A stretch of DNA of 64,000 nucleotides, taken from Nostoc sp. JL34. Lineage in GTDB: Bacteria; Cyanobacteriota; Cyanobacteriia; Cyanobacteriales; Nostocaceae. The notes beneath the pieces were generated by a model, which saw only the letters and a list, made by a program, of their open reading frames with translations, was not told the DNA's origin and made no database searches. Location: contig NZ_JABXKQ010000032.1 of assembly GCF_017114945.1 (NCBI RefSeq), positions 62,001-126,000 on the forward strand, read 5' to 3'. The position numbers and the translations under genes are program-made. Of this stretch, positions 46,485 through 56,024 are shown in pieces (position 1 is the stretch's first letter; each line of letters opens with the position of its first letter).

Positions 46485-46707
46485 TTTCGCGCACCATAAA
46501 TCTGTGGTGCTGATCTAAATAAGCTTTAAAATTGCATAATACCTTGAAAGAGTAGAACATGTCTGTTCTACTCCAGTAGCTATGATAGCTTTGGTAAGTG
46601 TCTGAAGAAGGTTTGTGAACTAGTAAAACCTGAATCCCGACTCAGTTTAACTTTATATGGGAATAACCAAGATTTGGGCTGGGAAATTTTCCGTGTAAAG
46701 GAGTATT

Positions 46708-49236
46708 TTACGGGTGATGAGCTAATCGCCGTAATAATATTGAGTTTGTGACAACGCTAACAGAGCTAAAAGCCATTAATGCAGCAGCACCTGATGGGTT
46801 AAGGACAAAACCCAGACTAGGGAACAAAACACCAGCTGCTAAAGGAATTCCAACTGTATTATATGCAAAAGCCCAGAATAAATTTTGGCGGATTTTATTG
46901 AAGGTGGCGCGACTAAGCTGAATAGATTCGACAACATCGTTTAAGCGATCGCGCATTAGAATAATTTCAGCAGTTTCCATCGCCACATCTGTCCCAGAGT
47001 GTAAAGCAATTCCTACATCTGCTTGGGATAAAGCTGGAGCATCGTTAATTCCATCTCCTACCATTGCGACAACTGAGTGCTGAGTGCGGAGTGCTGAGTG
47101 GGGAGTGGGGAGTGAGGAGTTAGGAGTTTTATTTGTTCCCTTGTCTTCTTGTCCCTTTTGTCTCCTTGTCCCTTCTAACTGGAGAGACTGGATTGCAGCC
47201 GCTTTTTTAGCTGGGGGAACACCTGCTATTACATCAGCACTATCTAATCCTAGTTGTTTGGCTATGGCATTAGCTGCTTCTGCACGATCGCCACTCAGCA
47301 GCATTACTCGTAAGCCCATCTGACGCAATTTGTCTACAGTCGATCGGGCATCTGGTCTGAGGGTATCAGAAACACCAACTAGTCCGGCTAAAGTTCCGCC
47401 AATTGCTATATAAACGACTGTTTTACCATCTGTTGCTAAATCCTGTGCTACCTGTTGTGTGGTTTCGTTAATTGCAATGCCGTGCCAACTCAACCATTCC
47501 CAGTTACCCAACAATACAACTGTGCCCTCTACCACAGCAGATACCCCTAGTCCTGGTTCCGTGTGAAAATCCACAGCCTCTGGAATAGATAACTGTTGCC
47601 GCTGTGCTTCTTGCTGAATCGCTTTTGCTAAGGGATGGTGAGTACCGCTTTCTACGGCTGCTGCTAGTTGAATTAAGGAGTGGGATTCACTACTCCCTAC
47701 TCCCCACTTCCCAGTCCCTAATTCCTCAATTAACAGACAATCTGTGACGATGGGATTACCTGTAGTCAGAGTACCAGTTTTATCAAATACTATGGTGTCT
47801 AACTGGTGTACTTTTTCTAAAACATCGCCACCTTTGATTAACAGACCTCGTTCTGCACCCATAGCAGTCCCGACAAGAATGGCTGTTGGTGTGGCGAGTC
47901 CCAAAGCGCAGGGACAGGCGACTACCATAACTGCGATCGCTAGTTTTAAGCTGATTAAGAGTGCTGAATGCTGAGTGCTGAGTGCTGTTAGCGGGGCGTT
48001 TAGCCCGTGGGGAGCGTGGCTCATCATTTCCATGCCACCAGACATGGTGATATCAGTCCAGATGTGAGTGCCGAAAAAGTACCAAAAGACAAATGTTAAG
48101 ACAGATGCTGTCAACACACCGTAGGTAAAGTAACCAGCTACTGTATCTGCTAATTTCTGTACTGGGGCTTTCCGAGTTTGGGCGGCTTCTACTAGGGCGA
48201 CAATTTGAGCTAGAGTTGTATCACTTCCAATCCGGGTTGCCTGAATAGCGATCGCTCCTGACTGGTTTAGCGTCCCTCCTGTCACCATATCTCCTGGTTG
48301 CTTGATTACTGGCACTGCTTCCCCAGTTAGCATTGACTCATCGACTGTTGTTTGACCAACCATCAATTCACCATCAACGGGGATTTTATCACCTGGCAGC
48401 ACTTGTAACCATTCACCGACCCGCACCTGTTCAGCGGGAATTTCTACACTAGAAGACCCCACTCCTCCTTTCTCTGGGTTAGCAATCAATCGTGCTAACG
48501 GTGGCTGGAGTGCTAACAATTTCCTAAATGCGGCAGCCGCACGACCTCTAGCTTGTTGCTCTAATGTCCTTCCTAAGAGAATAAAGCCCAGCATCATTAC
48601 TGGTTCGTCAAAGAAGCACTCCCAACCCAATTGGGGAAAGAGCAGCGCTACTAAACTAGCAATGTAGGCTGTCAGCGTTCCCAATCCCACCAGGGTGTTC
48701 ATATTAGGCGCATTTCGCCGCCAGCCTAGCCAGCCATCTACTAAAATCGGGCGACCGGGAATTAATAGCGCCACTGTCGCTAGTCCACAGTGAAACCAGA
48801 TGTTATTCAGCACTGGCAGCACTGAGCTACCAAGATTACCAAAATGTCCACTTCCCGACAATATCAGCAACACCGCAGCGATCGCCAACTGCCTAACAGA
48901 AGATCGCATTTCTCGGCGTTGGCGTTCTGCTGGATCTGGTAAGGTAGATATTTCGCCTACTATTGTGCCGCTAGCTTTTCGGGGTTGAGTCGGGAATCCA
49001 ACGCCTGTTAATCGCTGTGCCAGTGCATCTGCATCTACTGCACCAACTTCTGACTCTACAACTGCTACCTCTGTGGCCAGGTTCACACAGGCACTCTTGA
49101 CTCCTGGATGTTGGGTTAGCTGTCGCTCTACAGCGTTCACACACCCAGCACACTTCATACCCCCAACATCTAAAATAATCTTCTCTAGGATTGGGTCAAG
49201 TTCTGGGGCTGGCTTAGTTTTCGGGACAAGTTGCAT
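46708..49236 (-). CDS. Copper-transporting P1B-type ATPase
   Basis: 842 aa. N-terminal HMA domain with GGMKCAGC (Cys29, Cys32); TGE at 304-306; CPC at 441-443 in the transport helix; the phosphorylated Asp485 in DKTGTLT; HP at 534-535; GDGIND at 727-732. Helix 7 has N-x6-YN-x4-P and helix 8 M-x2-SS, the P1B-1 (Cu+) signature, so it resembles CtaA/PacS. Three short inserts look derived from intergenic repeats: about residues 405-427 ([13 protein letters not shown] region), 503-518 ([14 protein letters not shown]) and 689-721 ([18 protein letters not shown]). They keep the frame. Whether CtaA or PacS cannot be told. Confidence 0.94.
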   Translation of the reverse strand: MQLVPKTKPAPELDPILEKIILDVGGMKCAGCVNAVERQLTQHPGVKSACVNLATEVAVVESEVGAVDADALAQRLTGVGFPTQPRKASGTIVGEISTLPDPAERQRREMRSSVRQLAIAAVLLILSGSGHFGNLGSSVLPVLNNIWFHCGLATVALLIPGRPILVDGWLGWRRNAPNMNTLVGLGTLTAYIASLVALLFPQLGWECFFDEPVMMLGFILLGRTLEQQARGRAAAAFRKLLALQPPLARLIANPEKGGVGSSSVEIPAEQVRVGEWLQVLPGDKIPVDGELMVGQTTVDESMLTGEAVPVIKQPGDMVTGGTLNQSGAIAIQATRIGSDTTLAQIVALVEAAQTRKAPVQKLADTVAGYFTYGVLTASVLTFVFWYFFGTHIWTDITMSGGMEMMSHAPHGLNAPLTALSTQHSALLISLKLAIAVMVVACPCALGLATPTAILVGTAMGAERGLLIKGGDVLEKVHQLDTIVFDKTGTLTTGNPIVTDCLLIEELGTGKWGVGSSESHSLIQLAAAVESGTHHPLAKAIQQEAQRQQLSIPEAVDFHTEPGLGVSAVVEGTVVLLGNWEWLSWHGIAINETTQQVAQDLATDGKTVVYIAIGGTLAGLVGVSDTLRPDARSTVDKLRQMGLRVMLLSGDRAEAANAIAKQLGLDSADVIAGVPPAKKAAAIQSLQLEGTRRQKGQEDKGTNKTPNSSLPTPHSALRTQHSVVAMVGDGINDAPALSQADVGIALHSGTDVAMETAEIILMRDRLNDVVESIQLSRATFNKIRQNLFWAFAYNTVGIPLAAGVLFPSLGFVLNPSGAAALMAFSSVSVVTNSILLRRLAHHP

Positions 49237-49395
49237 GGCTTGTGTTTAGATTCGCTACAGAAATTCAACGCCTGACTAAAAGCGTCTCTAATTCGAGCGT
49301 AGGCTAAATATGGAACTATGACTCAATGTCAACCATATTAAAATTATTAATTTATCGTACCTCGTTGAGCATGAACGACTATCGCTGTACTTAAT

Positions 49396-49656
49396 TCAAG
49401 GTTCCAAGTTCCTAGATTTATCTGTAGGGTTTTGAATTTTGAATTTTAAATTTTGAATTTTAAATTCCCCTACAGGGAGTTGACAGTTCCAACGTCGATA
49501 AGTGACATAAATAATAGCTGCTACCTGTATTGGCGCGATCGCAATCAGGCTTTTTAAGAAATAGTTGATCTCTAAATGAGACATAACACTGAAATATCCT
49601 AAGCCCAACAAGAAGAACATCGCCAAGTTTTGCTGTTTAGATTTGAGAATAAGCAT
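49396..49656 (-). CDS. Small membrane protein with repeat-encoded tail
   Basis: 86 aa. Hydrophobic segments near 10-25 and 35-52 (MFFLLGLGYFSVMS, SLIAIAPIQVAAIIYVTY). The last 20 or so residues (FKIQNLKFKIQNP) come from an AAATTTTGAATTTTA heptamer tract, so the original C-terminus may have been replaced. Function unknown. Confidence 0.5.
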   Translation of the reverse strand: MLILKSKQQNLAMFFLLGLGYFSVMSHLEINYFLKSLIAIAPIQVAAIIYVTYRRWNCQLPVGEFKIQNLKFKIQNPTDKSRNLEP

Positions 49657-50003
49657 ATAAATAGAAATAAATATTAATAGGTAGAGTCACTATATAACTG
49701 CTAAAGACAAATCAGCCTAGCAACATATCTTTATTGCAAGAATTTTGTAGAAATAAGGAAGCTAGCTAGAGCAAGTTAGTTAAGTATCCTAATAGACAGG
49801 GTATTAACGGCAATCCGTTTTGGCTAAGGGGTAAAGAAAGGAAAATTCTTCAGGCTGGGTAAAGCGGAAGGGGAAAAGGATGTTTCTTGAGTCGCTGTCC
49901 CTTATCCCCAGCTACGGTCTACTGCAAGAGTTCGTCCTTGCTAGAATTCCACCCTTGTGGGTGTGTATTATCTTTTACCGCAAGCTAGAACTACCTTCTT
50001 CTA
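49657..50003. other. Gene-free gap
   Basis: No supported gene; a 74-codon plus-strand frame overlaps the TM2 gene and is likely a shadow. Confidence 0.3.
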
Positions 50004-50279
50004 TTAGAACCAGCCCTGCTTATTCACAAAGTAGGTATTTACGAAATTTTCAGGGGACTTATTCAAGTAGATCATGCCTTCAACTAAACCTACAAGTTGC
50101 ATAATTAACAAGGCAATGCCGTAGGTGAAAGAACCCCCAACTACAGAAATCACCAACATGATAAAGCCTTCGGAAGCGTATCCTAGAATAAACTTATGAA
50201 CCCCAAATGCTCCCAGGATAATGCCACAGTAACCAGCTAAAAGTTGTTTGGTTGGATGAGTGGGGTTGAGATTTGCCAT
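50004..50279 (-). CDS. TM2 domain membrane protein
   Basis: 91 aa. KQLLAGYCGIILGAFGVHKFILGYASEG is the typical TM2 motif (G-x-x-G-x-H-x-F-x-x-G) and a second hydrophobic helix follows. An AAGGAG site precedes the ATG. Function of prokaryotic TM2 proteins is not well defined. Confidence 0.88.
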   Translation of the reverse strand: MANLNPTHPTKQLLAGYCGIILGAFGVHKFILGYASEGFIMLVISVVGGSFTYGIALLIMQLVGLVEGMIYLNKSPENFVNTYFVNKQGWF

Positions 50280-51115
50280 ATAAGTGCTGCTCCTTGATAA
50301 GTGAGTATAAAAACAAAGTCTTGAGTAGATGAAAGCAAGTAAATGTATGTGCTTATAAATAGATTTTTAATTTTTTCAGTACAAGTAAGCCCAAGACAAA
50401 TAATCAAAATCAGCGTGCTTCTATTCCAGAGGGGACGCTAAGATGTCTTGCAGCATAGCCTGAAAATCTGGCGCTCCTTAATGAATTGTGGTGGATTTGA
50501 TGATTGCAAACCCTGGTGCGGCAGTTTTGCAGATTTTTAGGTAAGACATTATTCTTGAGAAGAATGAACCTCAATAATCAGCAAAAACTGCTACTTACAC
50601 CACTTTTTACAAGTCCATCAGTATTATTTCCGGATTATTTTGCGACGCCGATAGCGAAGCGGTAGCAAGTCATCGAGCGTCATAGCCCGTCGTAGACATC
50701 GCTTCTTCCAGTGGGCGTGAAACAGCATCGCACCAATGACAAGACCAACTATGTGGTTATTAGGAATCTAGAAGCGCAAAAGCATCTTCCATATCTTTGC
50801 TAACCCCTTGTTAGTTGCCGATCCCCACTTCGATGAGCGCCAAACGGAATTGCAATCCAATTTCTGACAGCTAAAAATGGTTCGGGAAGACAATTAACAT
50901 CTCGAAAATGGCTAAAATGCTCCGAATGAGAATAAATGCTTAACTAGATATTTTGTTGTCTATGTTAACAGCATTCTTTGATTTGCTTTTGCCACGATCG
51001 CAATTTGGTTTTCAGCTAGTGTTTATGCTTGCAACCAATTGTAACTAGTTAATTGTTCTTACTTATGGAGATAAAAGCAGATATTTTGGTTTTGGGCAAC
51101 AGTACTATTATAGTG
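50280..51115. other. 836-bp gap with dispersed repeats
   Basis: No gene supported. At 50641-50710 there is repeat-type sequence (CGACGCCGATAGCGAAGCGG, TAGCCCGTCGTAGACATCGC); the second phrase also occurs at about 14191-14210 upstream of the duplicated antitoxin. Confidence 0.4.
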
Positions 51116-52690
51116 TTAATTACTACCTAATATAAACAAGCTTAAAAGTGTACCACTATTCCAGAGGCTGTGGAGGAGCATAGGAGCGAGAAGGTTGCGC
51201 GATCGCGTGTAAACTACTCCCAAGACAATCCCCAATGCGGTGAGGGGCAGAATTTCCGACAAGCTGAGGTGAGCGATCGCAAACAATAAACTACTGATCA
51301 GAATCGCTCCCCACACGGGTAAGTAACGAGTCAGAGAGGGTAACAAAAAACCGCGAAACAGAATTTCTTCAAAAAATGGAGCGGCGATCGCTGCTGTAAA
51401 GAAAAATATGCCAAGTGCTACACCATCTTGGCTTTCTAGAGCTAGTTGCAACAGGGGATTACTACCACCTTGTCCTTGCCATAGCTGTTGATTAATCAAA
51501 GATACCACCACAACTATAGGTAAAGCCGTGCAATAACCTCCCAGTCCCCACAAAAACCAGTTATCTTGAAAACGGAAGCGAAACCAGAATTCTGGTAGTG
51601 GAAAAAAGCGCTTGAGAGAGAAATACAGCACTAACAGCGCCCCTAATGCCACCAATATGTAACTAACCAAGACAGAAAACGCCTGAAGTCGCACATCAAC
51701 AATGGGACGCGGGATGGGTAGCACCGATATTACCAAGGGCACAAAAATTTGCCCCATAAAGAAAAAGCCGATAATAAAAACCTGCAAAACCGTTTCACCA
51801 TCCCAAGGCGTTGACCAAGGGATATCAGCATTTTGAGCTAGTAATGAGGCTTTTCCTTTCAACAAGCGTTGAGCAAATAATAAAATCAGCAGTATTAGAC
51901 CGATTAAAGCTGCCAAGGTGGGAATAGTGCCAATAACCGCTAATTTCAACACTGCTTGAGCAGAAGATTCTTTTTGTGCTGCTTTAACTACTGATAAAGC
52001 GTCTTGTCGTTGCTGGAATTGGTATAGCTGAACCAAAGCAGTAGAACGAAACCAACCTTCTAAATTCTTTTGAATCGGTTGTTGAGCATTTGGGAGGATA
52101 CGGGGAGGATTGCTCCACAGTCCACTCAATACAGCGGCGGTTTGTCCAAATTCTGGATTAATATCTGAGCGTTGTTGTAATTCGCTCCAAGTTTTGAGGG
52201 CTGTATCAGTCTGTCCCTGCTGTGCTTGTAAAATTCCCAGACGCAGGTCTAATTCAGCCAGTAATTTTTGTAATTGTTTGAGAGACTGCTGTAACTGTTG
52301 CTGTCCCTGTTTAGAGGTTTTAGTAGTGGGAGGAGCGTCCGGTAGAGGTTTCGGAGGCGTGAGAGTTATTTCAGATTGAGAGCGTAATTGTGCAAGTTTG
52401 TTGTTAACTTTGTCTAAATTAGCTTGAACTGATTGACGCGCCTCCTGATACTGCTTTGTAGCGCTTTCCAGGGGTTGCTCACCAAGTATTGCTTCCCGAA
52501 TCGCCTGGAGATTGTCATCACCGCTATCTTCTGATTGCCAAGCTTGGGCTTGTAGAGCAATATTAGTTTGGTATAGTTCCAGACGACTTTGAAATTGAGG
52601 TTCTTGCCAACTACTGAATAAAGCTGAAACTGCCAACAGAACTGCTATCGGCGTCAGCACAAAAATTAAAACCAATCGCTTGAGTGTCAT
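51116..52690 (-). CDS. CPBP-family intramembrane metalloprotease with long N-terminal extension
   Basis: 524 aa. N-terminal membrane anchor, then a soluble Gln-rich coiled-coil-like region (about 60-230) and a multi-helix membrane part. The protease motifs are FFEEILFRGFLLPSL (EExxxR), FAIAHLSL and LLHSLWN near the C-terminus, the CPBP/Abi pattern. Possible processing of prenylated or other membrane proteins; substrate unknown. The large soluble extension is unusual for the family in general, though seen in cyanobacteria. Confidence 0.88.
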   Translation of the reverse strand: MTLKRLVLIFVLTPIAVLLAVSALFSSWQEPQFQSRLELYQTNIALQAQAWQSEDSGDDNLQAIREAILGEQPLESATKQYQEARQSVQANLDKVNNKLAQLRSQSEITLTPPKPLPDAPPTTKTSKQGQQQLQQSLKQLQKLLAELDLRLGILQAQQGQTDTALKTWSELQQRSDINPEFGQTAAVLSGLWSNPPRILPNAQQPIQKNLEGWFRSTALVQLYQFQQRQDALSVVKAAQKESSAQAVLKLAVIGTIPTLAALIGLILLILLFAQRLLKGKASLLAQNADIPWSTPWDGETVLQVFIIGFFFMGQIFVPLVISVLPIPRPIVDVRLQAFSVLVSYILVALGALLVLYFSLKRFFPLPEFWFRFRFQDNWFLWGLGGYCTALPIVVVVSLINQQLWQGQGGSNPLLQLALESQDGVALGIFFFTAAIAAPFFEEILFRGFLLPSLTRYLPVWGAILISSLLFAIAHLSLSEILPLTALGIVLGVVYTRSRNLLAPMLLHSLWNSGTLLSLFILGSN

Positions 52691-52882
52691 CTATCCCCCT
52701 TTAACTAACCAATGGAGAGCGCGTCCCCCTTGGGAATTATCGCAATAAAAAGTCAGAGGTGGATAGATATCATCAATATTATAAGTTTGCGATCGCCTGC
52801 CCCAACGAATAAAGCTTACGTAGCATCAAGAAAAAGTTTTAGAGAAAATTCAACAGTCAAAGCACAGGTTATAATCAAGGCT

Positions 52883-53710
52883 TTAATCCTGTTGATGAGC
52901 AAATTTATAACCACCCCACAGAGAAAGAGCGATCGCTACCACCAGCAAAATTGGTATGCTGTACCAAGGAAACTGGGACAAGGGTAAATGAGCAGCTGCA
53001 CGCAGTCCGATGCTGGCGTAGGTCAGTGGCAACAGGTAGACTACGACTTTGAGGGCAGCTGGTAATGTACCAGGGTCAAAGAAAGTCGCTCCTAAGAATG
53101 ACATGGGGATAATTATAAAGTTGTTGTAGAGTCCAACTGATTCGAGCGATCGCACACTCAACCCCACAATCACCCCTAACCCAGCAAATACGGCACAATT
53201 CAGTACCACCAACACCAGAAATAGTGGGTTGAGAAAGTTCCAGTTTCCAGTCAACAGTATCGCTACCAAAATCACGGAACTGGAAGTCATCAACCCCCTT
53301 ACGACTCCTGCCAGCATTTTACCGATATATAACGCTAGGGGGTGTATGGGAGTCAACAACAACTCCTCAAAGGTTTTGGTAAATAGCCTGTCTCCACAAA
53401 TTGAAAATGTCGTTCCAGCAAAGCTAACCGTCATCGACGATAGCGCTACCATCCCCGGTAATATAAATTCCAAATAGTTGTTATAGTTACCACTAATTCC
53501 TGAGCCGGGTTTGATGGAGCTACCCAAACCCAAGCCAAAAGCTAGAATATATATCAGTGGAGATATCAAGCCTGATGCAGCAACTTGTACGATTCTTACA
53601 CGTAAATCTAACCAATCTCCCCAAAAAATAGTCAGACTATCAGCTAGGAAGATTTGAAGTTGGGAAGTTTTGAACCTCTTGCCCGAAAGTAGCGCTCTTT
53701 GAGATGTCAC
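52883..53710 (-). CDS. ABC-2 type transporter permease
   Basis: 275 aa with six hydrophobic segments. LEFILPGMVALSSMTVSFAG, FEELLLTPIHPLALYIGKML and the C-terminal YLLPLTYASIGLRAA mark a NodJ/DrrB-like ABC-2 permease. No ATPase is adjacent, so it must use a distant partner. It is the only gene between the CPBP gene and the DUF3172 gene. Confidence 0.88.
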   Translation of the reverse strand: MTSQRALLSGKRFKTSQLQIFLADSLTIFWGDWLDLRVRIVQVAASGLISPLIYILAFGLGLGSSIKPGSGISGNYNNYLEFILPGMVALSSMTVSFAGTTFSICGDRLFTKTFEELLLTPIHPLALYIGKMLAGVVRGLMTSSSVILVAILLTGNWNFLNPLFLVLVVLNCAVFAGLGVIVGLSVRSLESVGLYNNFIIIPMSFLGATFFDPGTLPAALKVVVYLLPLTYASIGLRAAAHLPLSQFPWYSIPILLVVAIALSLWGGYKFAHQQD

Positions 53711-53920
53711 GTGCTTTCAATTACTTATCAAAATTTCATTAAGTGTTAATTTACATTGTTTTACACATCAATTACTAGGGCAACAAAAAGCAGTATTGGA
53801 ATAGTGCCGATACTGCCAGGAAGAAACAGGAAGAAAAAGCGGACAATTGTTAGTATTTTTGTATCGGAGAAAACTCTAGACTACTCCCTGCCAAATCGGC
53901 GTGAAGGTGATTAAGCAACA

Positions 53921-54460
53921 ATGAGACGTAAACCCACTGGTAGATCGGCTACTACTTCTAAACCCTCTATTTTCCAATCCCCTATGTTTAACCTCTTCAC
54001 CATCGCAATTATGGGAGGGGTGTTGATTTTGGGAATTGGGATTGGCATTGCTTTTAGTTCTACAACCACATTGGCGCCATCAAACGTGGCTTCTCGTGAA
54101 TTTATTGACACCAAAGCACCAAACCCGGAAATTTGTGTGCAGTACGGAGCCAGCGCGATGGTGATGGACGCCAGACTGTTTGTCACTCTCAACCCCTTCA
54201 ATGTCTATGTTGCCCAGCCTAGTATGCGTCCTGGATGTGTAATCCGACAAAATAACTGGGCGCTTTTAGAGCAACGTAAGCTGGTGACATCCGATCAGGT
54301 AAGAGATTGCAAAAATCGCCTGAACACCTTTGGCTTTACAGGTAACTTGGACAGTGATAAACCTGATATTAGGTGCATATATCAGAATGAAGCTGCTCAA
54401 AACTTCTTCACAGCTCAACCAGGAGCAGTTGGAACACCTCAGGAAACTGACAGATTTTAG
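53921..54460 (+). CDS. DUF3172 family protein
   Basis: 179 aa. One hydrophobic helix (FTIAIMGGVLILGIGIGIAF) and a conserved cysteine-containing domain (ICVQYGASAMVMDARLFVTL, RPGCVIRQNNWALLEQRKLV, DIRCIYQNEAAQNFF). It matches the cyanobacterial DUF3172 family; function unknown. Divergent from the ABC permease. Confidence 0.85.
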   Translation: MRRKPTGRSATTSKPSIFQSPMFNLFTIAIMGGVLILGIGIGIAFSSTTTLAPSNVASREFIDTKAPNPEICVQYGASAMVMDARLFVTLNPFNVYVAQPSMRPGCVIRQNNWALLEQRKLVTSDQVRDCKNRLNTFGFTGNLDSDKPDIRCIYQNEAAQNFFTAQPGAVGTPQETDRF

Positions 54461-54462
54461 AT

Positions 54463-54580
54463 TTGGGCATTGGGAATTGGGCATGGGGTATTGGTAATAA
54501 TCTAATCAGTTTTTCTTCCCCTGCCTCCTCTGCCTCCCCTGCCTTCCCCTGCCTCCCACACTCATTTAATCCCCCACTCT
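54463..54580. repeat. GGGCATTGGGAATT and CCTGCCTCCC tracts
   Basis: Simple heptamer-like tracts at 54463-54500 (GGGCATTGGGAATTGGGC) and 54520-54560 (TGCCTCCCCTGCC). No gene. Confidence 0.6.
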
Positions 54581-55447
54581 TTATCTGCTTTTAGGAAGGG
54601 GTTGACCAAACTCGATCACTGGGGGATTGGGAACATTGGGGATTGTTGGAACTGGAAATTCTGACATTCCGAAAGGAGGAATGCTATTCAAGTTACCGGT
54701 TTGATTTGGGAAAGAAGGAGGGGGAAGAATCGAAGCAGGTTGTTGAGAGGATGTATTCGGAGTTAGGGGGGGTACAGTGACAAAAGGCTGTCCTGAGTTA
54801 GTAGTAATTGTTGAGGGCAGTTCATTGGATGGAGGCGGAACTGTGAGTAAGGGCGCTTGTGGATTAGTAGTGGTTACGGGTAGGTCACTGGGCGGCTGTG
54901 ACTTATAGGGTGTTTGAGGTTGTTTCTTGGGTGAAGGTGGGGAATTTGCTGGTTTGACAGCAGTAGTTTTACCAGAAATAACCGGACGTAATACCCAGCG
55001 AGTGGAATTTTTTCGGGATACAGGTTGCAATTGTACCTGTTTAGGATTAAAAACAGTCCCTGGTGCTAAATCTAAGACAATGCGTGTGTCGTTTGCGTTC
55101 AGTTGAGAAACGCGAATGCTTTTGATTGCTCCAGAATAATTTTGTTGCGTAGTGACTTTGCCCAACTTAGTATTCGGTAAATCTACAACCAGACGAGAGG
55201 GTTGGGCTAAGTAGAAATAATGAGGGGTTGTACCTGCTGAGAGGGTGATTTCGAGTTGCTGTGTCTTGGGGGAAAAACGCCAATTATCTAGCTTTGCCCC
55301 TGGTGTAACAGCAGTAGTGCAAGTTTCGAGGGCGATCGCGGCATAAAAGCCTAATATACTGATGCTAAATAGTTGCTTGCCCCATTGGCAAAATTGCTTA
55401 GTCTTTAGTCCCTGAGCCATTCTTTTTATTTGCTCCATAAAACCCAT
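54581..55447 (-). CDS. AMIN-domain protein
   Basis: 288 aa. A hydrophobic segment near 25-45 is the export signal or anchor. The AMIN domain (about 50-140) has LEITLSAGTTPHYFYLAQPS, RLVVDLPNTKLGK and IKSIRVSQLNANDTRIVLDL. The remainder is a Pro/Ser/Thr-rich low-complexity tail. Probably peptidoglycan- or envelope-associated. No amidase domain follows. Confidence 0.85.
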   Translation of the reverse strand: MGFMEQIKRMAQGLKTKQFCQWGKQLFSISILGFYAAIALETCTTAVTPGAKLDNWRFSPKTQQLEITLSAGTTPHYFYLAQPSRLVVDLPNTKLGKVTTQQNYSGAIKSIRVSQLNANDTRIVLDLAPGTVFNPKQVQLQPVSRKNSTRWVLRPVISGKTTAVKPANSPPSPKKQPQTPYKSQPPSDLPVTTTNPQAPLLTVPPPSNELPSTITTNSGQPFVTVPPLTPNTSSQQPASILPPPSFPNQTGNLNSIPPFGMSEFPVPTIPNVPNPPVIEFGQPLPKSR

Positions 55448-55513
55448 ACAATGCGCTCACATTGCTGTTTACTTCGCGCTTGAAATCCCTATCCTTAGTC
55501 CCCACCTCCCAGT

Positions 55514-56020
55514 TCAATGGTTGTTTTTCTGAGATTTTTCCTGGGCTTTTTCGGTCACAGCGGTGAATTTCAGAGTTTGTGGAATACCCTTTACGGTCAA
55601 TTGACCTGTCATATTACCTTTATCCACAAGTTGCATTTGAATTCTGACTGAGTTTAGAGGATCATTTTGGGGGCGAGGAATATTACAAAGGATTGATTTG
55701 CCAACTTTTCCAGATAAATTTAATTGTTGATTTTTCAAGATGCCTGCCAGAGAGTGCTTTTCGTCAGTGTCGGCGTTAGCGTTTGCCGATAATAGAGAGG
55801 CATTTAAGTAAATACCCGACTGCTCAATGTTTAACGTCAGGGTATCCGATTTTTCACAGTTCGGCAAATTCTCCGCTAGGGTTAGACGATAGCGACCGTT
55901 AACTGGAGGAGGAGCCTTGAGATTTTTTTCTCCATAAACACTTACAGTTTTAAACAACAGTAGCACTGAAATTATTGCTACTCCGTAAAAAGCTAAAGAT
56001 TTGAAGTTGAAATGATGCAT
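55514..56020 (-). CDS. Exported hypothetical protein, linked to the antiporter gene
   Basis: 168 aa. N-terminal hydrophobic segment (LAFYGVAIISVLLLFKTVS). The rest looks like a beta-rich periplasmic domain with a single Cys near each end (LPNCEKSD, ILCNIPRP). It begins 4 nt after the stop of the upstream antiporter gene, implying one operon. The name and function are unknown. Confidence 0.72.
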   Translation of the reverse strand: MHHFNFKSLAFYGVAIISVLLLFKTVSVYGEKNLKAPPPVNGRYRLTLAENLPNCEKSDTLTLNIEQSGIYLNASLLSANANADTDEKHSLAGILKNQQLNLSGKVGKSILCNIPRPQNDPLNSVRIQMQLVDKGNMTGQLTVKGIPQTLKFTAVTEKAQEKSQKNNH

Positions 56021-56024
56021 AATC

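Noticed and set aside
49880..50104. 74-codon plus-strand frame
   Set aside because: Antisense to the TM2 gene, without family signs.
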